Below, in pieces: positions 6,917-13,373 of a stretch of 14,541 nucleotides of DNA. The stretch covers positions 1 to 14,541 of the forward strand of contig JAWLES010000047.1 in the NCBI GenBank assembly GCA_041685935.1, read 5' to 3'. Source of the stretch: JAIPEK01 sp041685935. Lineage in GTDB: Bacteria; Desulfobacterota; Desulfobacteria; Desulfobacterales; Desulfobacteraceae. Position 1 is the first letter of the stretch. Each line of letters starts with the position of its first letter. Made by a program: the position numbers and the translations under genes. A model generated the notes under the pieces. That model had not been told where the DNA came from and made no database searches. It saw only the letters and a list, made by a program, of their open reading frames with translations.

Positions 6917-7339
6917 TTAATTGTAGATTTTTTTGAATTTTTCATTGGGGCCAAGGGATCTTACCTTGTCGGTAATCTCTTTGACCACGTCCACAAACTT
7001 GGTTGCTTCGGCTGAAGAGATCCATGAAAAGTGGATTCTTTCCCTTTCAATTCCGATATGCTCAAGCAGGTTGCCCATGAGAGCAAATTTTCTTCTGGCA
7101 TAATAATTACCATCCAGGTAATGACATTCACCAGGATGTCAACCCGAAACCCAGACTGCGTCGGCTCCTTCCCGGAATGCCGACAGAACGAATTTGGGAC
7201 TCATCCGCCCGGAACACGGAATTCGTATGATCCGTATATCAGCCGGGTACTCCAGCCTGCTCACTCCGGCAAGGTCGGCTGCACCATAACTGCACCAGTT
7301 GCAGAGAAAACTTACAATTTTTATATCTTTGTCAGGCAT
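6917..7339 (-). CDS. flxD: FlxD/MvhD-family electron-transfer selenoprotein (UGA = Sec67)
   Basis: 140-residue MvhD/FlxD-family protein if the UGA at 7139-7141 is read as selenocysteine. Before it are FLCNWCSYGAADLAG (Cys13, Cys16) and IIRIPCSGR (Cys42). The UGA falls in SG-U-HPGEC, where relatives have Cys. Translation then continues in the same frame with family-typical sequence (HYLDGNYYARRK, LLEHIGIERERI, FSWISSAEATKFVDVV) to TAA at 6917-6919. Seventy-three family-like residues after the UGA cannot be chance, and 140 residues is the family's normal size. The protein holds a [2Fe-2S] cluster and passes electrons to HdrA; methanococcal VhuD has Sec in this family too. AAGGAG lies 9 bases before ATG 7339 and overlaps the hdrA stop. 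A standard gene caller would truncate it at 66 residues. Confidence 0.93.
7106..7122 (-). promoter_or_regulatory. flxD: Putative SECIS hairpin of flxD
   Basis: Downstream of the flxD UGA, positions +17 to +33 form a perfect 6-bp stem (AUUACC with GGUAAU) closing a 5-base loop UGGAU. The loop places GG at +24/+25 after the UGA. A short stem with a small G-bearing apical loop within about 40 bases is the layout of bacterial SECIS elements bound by SelB. It lies wholly within coding sequence. Confidence 0.72.
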
Positions 7340-7353
7340 AATTCCATTCTCCT

Positions 7354-10300
7354 TTATACGGCTTCATCCAGCGCAAATATTTGTGAAAAAATCTGATCAG
7401 TGTTAAATCCCTTGAGATGAAGGGCTCCTGAGCGGCAGGAGGCTACACACAAACCGCAGCCTTTGCAGAGAACCGGGTTTATTTCAGCTTTGCCGCAGTA
7501 TCTGCCTTCTTCGGTGAAAGAGGGGGCGGAGTAAGGGCATATGGCCACGCATACGCCGCAGGAGCTGCATTTCTCCTGATCCACCAATGCTACAGAGCCG
7601 CTTGTGAACAGGTTGTCCTTTTTGCCTAGCAGTGTCAAAGCCCTTGAAGCTGCAGCCTTGCCCTGGGTTATGGCCTCGTCAAGGGGTTTGGGGTAGTGTC
7701 CTGAACCGCAGATGAAAACTCCGTCAGTTGCGAATTCAGCAGGGCCGAGCTTGGCGTGTTTTTCCACAAAGAACCCTTCCTGATTCAGGGGAACCTTGAA
7801 GAAGTTGGCCAGCTTTTCATCCTTGCGGGGCACAATTGCGGTGGCCAGGATCAAAAGATCGGTTTCAATTTCTACGGGCTGGCCCAGTACATGGTCTGTC
7901 GTTTTGATAATAACATGCTCTTTTCCGGGGTGAACCTCGGGTTTGTTGTCCAGATCGTACCGTATGAAAATCACCCCGAGATCCCTTGCCTTTTTGTACA
8001 GCAGCTCATTTTCACCGTATGTCCTGATGTCCCTGTAAAGGATAAATACATCAGTATCCGGTTTCCGGGTTTTCAGTTCGATTGCGTTGTGCACCGAATG
8101 GGTACAGCAGATTTTGGAACAGTAGGGTCTGTGCGGCTCCCTTGAGCCAACGCACTGGATGAAAACGGCTGATTTCACTCTGTCAAGATCGGGGCTGCCT
8201 TCAATCAGGCGGCGGTCCAGATCAAGAGCGGTGACAATTCTGTCATCCTTGCCATAGGCATATTCGTCAGGTTCATGGCCGGTGGCGCCCGTGGCGAGTA
8301 CTGCTGCACCGTATTCAATCTCGGATGTTTCTCCGTTTTCAAGTATCCGGGATTTAAAGTTGCCGACAAAACCGTCAACACTTTCAATGGCGGTGTTCAG
8401 ATGAACCTTGATGTTCGGGGTGTCGGCGACAGAGTCGGTTATTGCTTTGACCTCGCTTTGTATATCTTCGCCTGCTGCTGTCTTATAAAGTTTCAGCGCC
8501 TCTCCGCCGAGACGGTCCTGCTTTTCAATAATATGGACTTCATACCCCTGGGCCGAAAGACTCCTGGCTGCGGAAATTCCGGCCATGCCCCCGCCGATGA
8601 CTACAACACGCTCGTTCATGGGGATCTTTTCCTCTTTCAGCGGCTCGGAAAGGGCAGCCTTGGAAACAGCCATTCTCACAAGATCCTTGGCTTTTATCGT
8701 GGCCATGTCAGGGTCGCTTTTGTGCACCCACGAGTTGTGGTTACGTATGTTTGTCATTTCAAACAGGTATTTGTTCAGCCCCGCATTTTCAAGGGTCTCC
8801 TGGAACAGAGGCTCATGGGTCTTGGGAGTGCATGCAGCCACCACCACCCGGTTGAGATTTTTCTCCTTTATGTATTCGACCATCTTGTCCTGGGCATCCT
8901 GGCTGCAGGCAAACATGGGTTCATCTGCAAATTCCACATAGGGAAGGGATTTTGCATATTCAGTCACATGGGCGCAATCGACAACCCCTTTGATATTGGA
9001 CCCGCAGTCGCAGACAAAAACACCTATTCTCGGCCTTTCTCCAACAACATTAATCTGGGGAACAGGCTCCAGCTCTTTGGTCAATGTATTCCGGGCCGAA
9101 CTCAGATCGTCACCTGCAGCCGAGGCTGCAGCGCTGGCGTCAAGCACGGACTGGGGAATGTCCTGGGGGCGGTTGAACGCGCCCGCCACGTAGATTCCGT
9201 CAACAGAGGTTGATACTGGATGGAATGTTGATGTGCTGCAAAAGCCGCTGGGTGAAATATCTATATTAAGATTTTCCGCAAGTTTGCGGGTCTCCTCCGG
9301 AATTTCAAGCCCGACAGAGAGTACGACCATGTCGTATATCTCTTTCTGAAGCCCGCCTGATTCATCCGCATATACCACCTCAAGGTCATGGGTGCCGGGT
9401 ACTTCGGTTACGGAATGTACCCTGGAGCGGATAAAGTTGATACCGTGCTTGTCTTTGGCATTGTTGTAGTATTTTTCAAAATCTTTGCCCGGGGTCCGCA
9501 TGTCCATGAAGAAAATTGAACAATCAAGCTCATCTCCTGCATGCTCCTTGGCTATGATTGCCTCTTTTACCGCATACATGCAGCAGACCGAGCTGCAGTG
9601 TGCATTGTCGCACTTGTTTATATCCCTGGAACCCACACATTGAAACCACGCGATCCTCTTGGGATCTTTGCGGTGGGCCGCGAGCTCTTTGTCCTTTTTC
9701 TTTTTAGGATTCGCCGGAACCTTGGGCATGGTGGTTATGTGACCCATGGTGGGGCCGGTGGCTGACAGTATCCGTTCAAATTCCATGGCAGTTACAACGT
9801 TTGGATAGTTTGAATACTGGTAATTGTCAAACCTGGACGGATCAAAAGGCTTGTATCCCGGAGACAGGATGATGGAGCCCGCGTTTACCGTTACGGTTTC
9901 CTCCTTGTCATCGTAATTGATGGCGGAGGTCGGGCAGACTTCCTCGCATGTCCCGCATTTGTCTTTTGTGAGCTTCAGGCAGGTTTCCGGGTCAAGCCTG
10001 TACTTAAGCGGAACCGCCTGGGGATATTCCACATAGGCTGATTTTCTTTTAACAAGCCCTTCATTGTATTCATCATCCGCCTTGCCCGGGCATTTTTCCG
10101 CACATGCACCGCATCCGATGCACAGATCCAGATCCACATACCTGGGTTTCTTGCGTATGTCTATCCGGAAATTTCCCTTTTCTCCTTTGACATCAATAAG
10201 TTCCGACAGTGTCAGTAATTCTATGTTTAAGTGCCGGCCGACCTCGACCAGTGTAGGGGCGATAATTCACATTGCACAGTCGTTGGTGGGAAACGTCTTA

Positions 10301-10446
10301 TCCAGCTGGGCCATAACGCCGCCGATGGACGGACCTTTTTCCACCAGATAAACATAGTAGCCTGAGTTGGCTAAATCAAGAGCAGACAGCATGCCGGATA
10401 TCCCGCCACCTATTACAGCTACCGAGCCTGTTACATTGTTGCCCAT
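7354..10446 (-). CDS. hdrA: HdrA-type FAD/iron-sulfur selenoprotein with two flavin modules (UGA = Sec60)
   Basis: 1030-residue HdrA homologue when the UGA at 10267-10269 is read as Sec. FAD module 1 starts at once (GGGISG near residue 10) and holds the motif C57-A-M-U60, where relatives have CxxC. After the UGA the frame runs on with APTLVEVGRHLNIELL and RKKPRYVDLDLCIGCG. Inserted clusters follow (Cys109/112/115/119; 156/164/167/171), then a CVGSR motif (Cys270, 279, 284, 288, 289). Module 2 has an HdrA N-domain (VFVCDCG, about 476-482), a second GGGMAG (about 617), a second CVGSR (Cys765, 776, 780, 781) and a C-terminal ferredoxin (960/963/966/970; 994/997/1000/1004). HdrA proteins bifurcate electrons at FAD. 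ATG 10446 has AGGAG 8 bases upstream; ATG 10485 has none. It is the first gene of the operon and lacks HdrBC neighbours. Confidence 0.95.
10234..10251 (-). promoter_or_regulatory. hdrA: Putative SECIS hairpin of hdrA
   Basis: Positions +16 to +33 after the hdrA UGA pair as CUGGUC with GGCCGG (six pairs including two G-U) around a 6-base loop GAGGUC. GG falls at +24/+25, the same offset as in flxD. Loop sequence AGGUC recalls the E. coli fdhF SECIS loop. The element codes for the conserved LVEVGR stretch. Confidence 0.75.
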
Positions 10447-10624
10447 AGAAAAATCTCCTGTTTGGTTTCGAAAGAACGGATCCATATGTTGTTGCGATTC
10501 AATACTAAAACCTTAAAATAAAGAAAGTTTTAATTTAAATCAATTTTTATCCGATTTTAAATCATATAAAATTGTGTTAATCAATAGTAAATAGAATATA
10601 TGAAAAAATAGTACAACAATAAAT
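10447..10624. promoter_or_regulatory. Divergent intergenic region, hdrA / miaA promoters
   Basis: This AT-rich, gene-free 178 bases separates two divergent genes and must hold both promoters. For hdrA (minus strand) the best candidate is TTGATT (10543-10538), 17 bases, TATTTT (10520-10515). For miaA (plus strand) it is TTGCGA (10492-10497), 16 bases, TAAAAT (10514-10519). The two candidate sites overlap face to face, so they could compete. Both are moderate matches to sigma70 and remain tentative. No clear operator repeat or riboswitch was seen. Confidence 0.35.
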
Positions 10625-11542
10625 ATGATGGAAAACAAGATTATCGTTATTGCCGGGCCCACCGGAATCGGGAAAACCAGGTTCGCAATTCAGGCGGCGA
10701 ACCGGTTTGACGGAGAAATCGTCGGAGCTGATTCCATGCAGGTATACCGGTACATGGATATCGGCACGGCCAAGCCGGACAAGGAAGAGCAGGCTCTTGC
10801 AAGGCACCATCTGATTGATATTGTCAACCCGGACGAACCCTTTGATGCGGCAGCCTATATAAGATGGGCGGACAAGGCGATACAGGATATCCTGGATCGG
10901 GGGAAAACCCCTGTCGTTGCAGGTGGTACCGGCCTTTACATAAGGGCTCTTGTGCATGGACTGTACAGGGAACGGATTCCGGATCAGGCTGTCATGGAAA
11001 GGCTGGAAAGAGAGCTTGAATTTTACGGACCTGAGTTCCTGCATGAAAAGCTGGAGAATATCGACCCGGGACTTGCCGGAACAATTCATTTCAATGATTC
11101 ATTCAGGGTGATAAGGGCGCTTGAAGTTTTTGAGAGTACGGGCACGGTCAAATCCGAGTTTTTAAAAAACCACAATTTTGAAACACTCAGGTATGACTGT
11201 ATCAAAATAGGACTTTGGGCGGACCGGGGTTTGCTGTATGAAAAAATCAATCGCAGGGTGGATAAAATGATTTCCCTCGGGTTGGTCGATGAAGTCAAGA
11301 CACTTCTGAAATCGGGTTACTCCGGTGATCTGAAATCAATGCAGTCCATAGGGTACAGACATGTAAACGAGTACCTTGACGGGAAAACTGATTTCACCGA
11401 AGCCGTGAGAACGCTGAAACGCGACACCCGCAGATTTGCGAAACGCCAGTTCACCTGGTTTTCAAAGGAAAAAGGCCTTGCCTGGTTCGAACCGGACGAA
11501 CCTGCTGGGGCGTATCAACTGATAGAGGATTTTCTTTTATGA
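10625..11542 (+). CDS. miaA: tRNA dimethylallyltransferase MiaA
   Basis: 305-residue MiaA, the enzyme that transfers the dimethylallyl group to N6 of A37 in tRNAs reading U-starting codons. The P-loop GPTGIGKT is at 11-18, DSMQVYRYMDIGTAKP begins at 36 (catalytic Asp36), HHLID at 61-65, and GGTGLYIRAL begins at 100. Later blocks are the FRVIRALEV motif, the INRRVDKMISLGLVDEVK segment, MQSIGYRH and the C-terminal RRFAKRQFTWF. The length is normal. The start may be ATG 10625 or the adjacent ATG 10628; neither has a good Shine-Dalgarno. It is divergent from hdrA and followed by a separate promoter, so it is probably transcribed alone. Selenocysteine use elsewhere in the window has no evident link with it. 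Confidence 0.97.
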   Translation: MMENKIIVIAGPTGIGKTRFAIQAANRFDGEIVGADSMQVYRYMDIGTAKPDKEEQALARHHLIDIVNPDEPFDAAAYIRWADKAIQDILDRGKTPVVAGGTGLYIRALVHGLYRERIPDQAVMERLERELEFYGPEFLHEKLENIDPGLAGTIHFNDSFRVIRALEVFESTGTVKSEFLKNHNFETLRYDCIKIGLWADRGLLYEKINRRVDKMISLGLVDEVKTLLKSGYSGDLKSMQSIGYRHVNEYLDGKTDFTEAVRTLKRDTRRFAKRQFTWFSKEKGLAWFEPDEPAGAYQLIEDFLL

Positions 11543-11547
11543 AAATT

Positions 11548-11577
11548 TTGACATATTTTTCAATTCCGATATATTAT
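11548..11577 (+). promoter_or_regulatory. Sigma70-like promoter of the lipoprotein gene
   Basis: TTGACA (11548-11553, perfect -35), an 18-base spacer and TATTAT (11572-11577, five of six to consensus) stand six bases after the miaA stop. The expected transcription start near 11584 leaves a leader of about 45 bases before the ATG at 11631. Confidence 0.7.
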
Positions 11578-11630
11578 TCCAGTTTTAATGTTGGGCGTAT
11601 GGGCAAAAACCTTGTAACGAAATAGAGTTT

Positions 11631-13373
11631 ATGAAATATAAAATTGTGCTTAAGAAAAGTATCTGGAAAATTTTTGCGTTATTCCTCGCTGCCCTCATCC
11701 TTACTTCCTGTGGGGAAAAAAGGCCTGAAAAAATGGAAACAGGGGAAAAACGGAAACATGATGAAAAAGTTCAAATAATGGAGAGGGATCTTCTGGAAGA
11801 AAAAGAGGAGCCTTCCCTGTATGATGTTCTTGTAAGAGAGGCTGGCAAACTAATCCGGGCAGGCGAGACAAGAGAGGCCCTGGTCTTTTACAACAAGGCG
11901 ATGGAGCTTGCATCGAAGCCCGGACAAAAAACCCTCATGAAAAAAATCAAGCCTGCTCTTGCACTGGCGGATACACGGACTCTGCGGGAACTTGGCAAAA
12001 AAGAAGACCTTTTTATCCCCAGGCCTCTTGTGCTTTATAGACTGGCACTGAACCTGACGCTTGATGAGAATTATAAAGAAGCGCTCAAAGTCGTTGATAC
12101 CTTCAGGGAGGAATACCCGGAACATCATCTTTCCCAGGATGCGGCAGAGATAAAATGGCTGATCGAAAAATCCCGTTTTAAAAGAGAGCTTGTCGGGTGT
12201 ATGCTGCCATTGACGGGAAAGTATTCGTTTTTCGGCAAAAGGGCCATGAACGGGATAGAAGTTGCTGTAAAAGATTTCAGAAAAGCAAACCCGGATCGGA
12301 ATATCCGGGTGGTCATAAAAGATACCGGTTCAAAGGAAGAACAGGCTCTCTCCTGCGTCAAGGAATTCTGCGACATGGGGGTCGCCGCCCTTGTCGGTCC
12401 GATGGGCACAGCCGAGGCCGCAGGCCGGGTTGCTGAAGAAAATGGTATCCCCATGATGGCCATGACCCAGAAGGATTTGCGTGGTTCAGGGGAAAATTTT
12501 TTGTTTTCCAATTTTCTGACCCCACGGCTTCAGGCAAAAGGGCTTGCCTCGTATGCATTCTACCGGCTGGGTATCAGGGATTTCGCCATCATTTATCCGC
12601 AGGATGATTACGGAGAAAGATACATGAACCTTTTCTGGGATATGATTGCTGATTATGGAGGAAACATTAAAGGGGTGGAATCCTATGGCCCGGATCAAAC
12701 CGATTTTGCCGAGAGCCTTAGAAAAATTTCAGGCCGATTTTACGGTGTGCCTGACTTTATCAAAGAGAATTCGTCCGAGTATGAAGAGATTCTGGTCATA
12801 AAGGACAAGGACAAAGAGGGGGAGGATAAGCCCAAAGGCAAGAGCCGGAGAGATTCGAAAGAAGAGAAGGTGAAGTTCGGGCTTGACTTTAAAGCTGTTT
12901 TTATACCTGACTCTTCGGAAAGAGTCGGTATGATGCTTCCCCAGCTTGCATTTCATGATATTGAAGATGTGGTTCTCCTGGGTACGAATTTATGGCACAA
13001 CAAAAGTCTTATCGAGGATGCAGCCGGCTATACCGACAATGCGGTGATTACATCCGGTTTTTACCCTGAAAGCAGTAAAAATCCGGAAGCAATGCGCTTT
13101 GCTGAAGAGTATGAAAATCTTTACGGAGCTTCTCCGGGTTTTGTCGAGGCGGTGGCCTATGATTCCGCCTTAATCGTTTTCAAAAGCCTTCTGGATGATA
13201 CTGTAAAATCACGGGACGATCTGAGGGATGCCATCGCAGGCGGCATGGTTCATAACGGCGCCACAGGGAGAACCTATTTTGATGATAACGGAGATCTTCA
13301 CAAAGAGCTTTTTTACCTGACCATTGAAGGGGATGATTTTACCGAAATCACGCGGTCGTTTCCCCGGCAGTGA
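11631..13373 (+). CDS. Lipoprotein with TPR-like region and type-1 periplasmic-binding domain (LpoA/LppC-like)
   Basis: 580-residue envelope lipoprotein. The signal peptide has a basic start, a hydrophobic core and the lipobox LTSC with Cys27. Next comes a charged linker, then a helical, TPR-like region (about 60-185; RAGETREALVFYNKAMEL, ENYKEALKVVDTF). From about 190 on is a Leu/Ile/Val-binding type fold: VGCMLPLTGKYSFFGKRAMNGIEVA, ALVGPMGTAEA, FAIIYPQDDYGERY and VEAVAYDSALIVF. The TPR plus binding-protein arrangement resembles penicillin-binding protein activators (LpoA/LppC), but ligand-binding roles of branched-chain amino acid ABC receptors are also possible. A highly charged stretch at about residues 395-425 looks like an insertion in the second lobe. 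No transporter genes sit beside it, which favours a non-transport role. The 3' end overlaps the convergent phosphofructokinase gene by 26 bases. Confidence 0.82.
   Translation: MKYKIVLKKSIWKIFALFLAALILTSCGEKRPEKMETGEKRKHDEKVQIMERDLLEEKEEPSLYDVLVREAGKLIRAGETREALVFYNKAMELASKPGQKTLMKKIKPALALADTRTLRELGKKEDLFIPRPLVLYRLALNLTLDENYKEALKVVDTFREEYPEHHLSQDAAEIKWLIEKSRFKRELVGCMLPLTGKYSFFGKRAMNGIEVAVKDFRKANPDRNIRVVIKDTGSKEEQALSCVKEFCDMGVAALVGPMGTAEAAGRVAEENGIPMMAMTQKDLRGSGENFLFSNFLTPRLQAKGLASYAFYRLGIRDFAIIYPQDDYGERYMNLFWDMIADYGGNIKGVESYGPDQTDFAESLRKISGRFYGVPDFIKENSSEYEEILVIKDKDKEGEDKPKGKSRRDSKEEKVKFGLDFKAVFIPDSSERVGMMLPQLAFHDIEDVVLLGTNLWHNKSLIEDAAGYTDNAVITSGFYPESSKNPEAMRFAEEYENLYGASPGFVEAVAYDSALIVFKSLLDDTVKSRDDLRDAIAGGMVHNGATGRTYFDDNGDLHKELFYLTIEGDDFTEITRSFPRQ

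Noticed and set aside
5959..6954. flxC starting at TTG 6954
   Set aside because: It overlaps the full-length flxD by 38 bases and lacks a good ribosome binding site, while ATG 6906 has AAGGG at 7 bases.
7111..7137. Alternative longer hairpin in flxD (AUCC...GGAU outer stem) as the SECIS
   Set aside because: It contains a U-U mismatch and puts the loop only about 12-17 bases after the UGA, without GG. The AUUACC/GGUAAU hairpin is perfect and matches the hdrA register.
8275..9213. A 312-residue + strand reading frame opposite hdrA
   Set aside because: It lies wholly antisense to conserved HdrA sequence and has no recognisable domain, so it is a shadow of codon bias.
7354..10137. HdrA starting at GTG 10137
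   Set aside because: This codon is the Val in the conserved RYVDLDLCIGCG segment, well inside the protein, and upstream in-frame sequence matches HdrA. There is no ribosome binding site.
10267..10485. A separate 72-residue FAD-binding ORF, or an hdrA pseudogene with a nonsense mutation
   Set aside because: The frame is open and family-like on both sides of the UGA, the UGA replaces a redox Cys, and a SECIS-like hairpin follows. A second gene in the same operon shows the same pattern.
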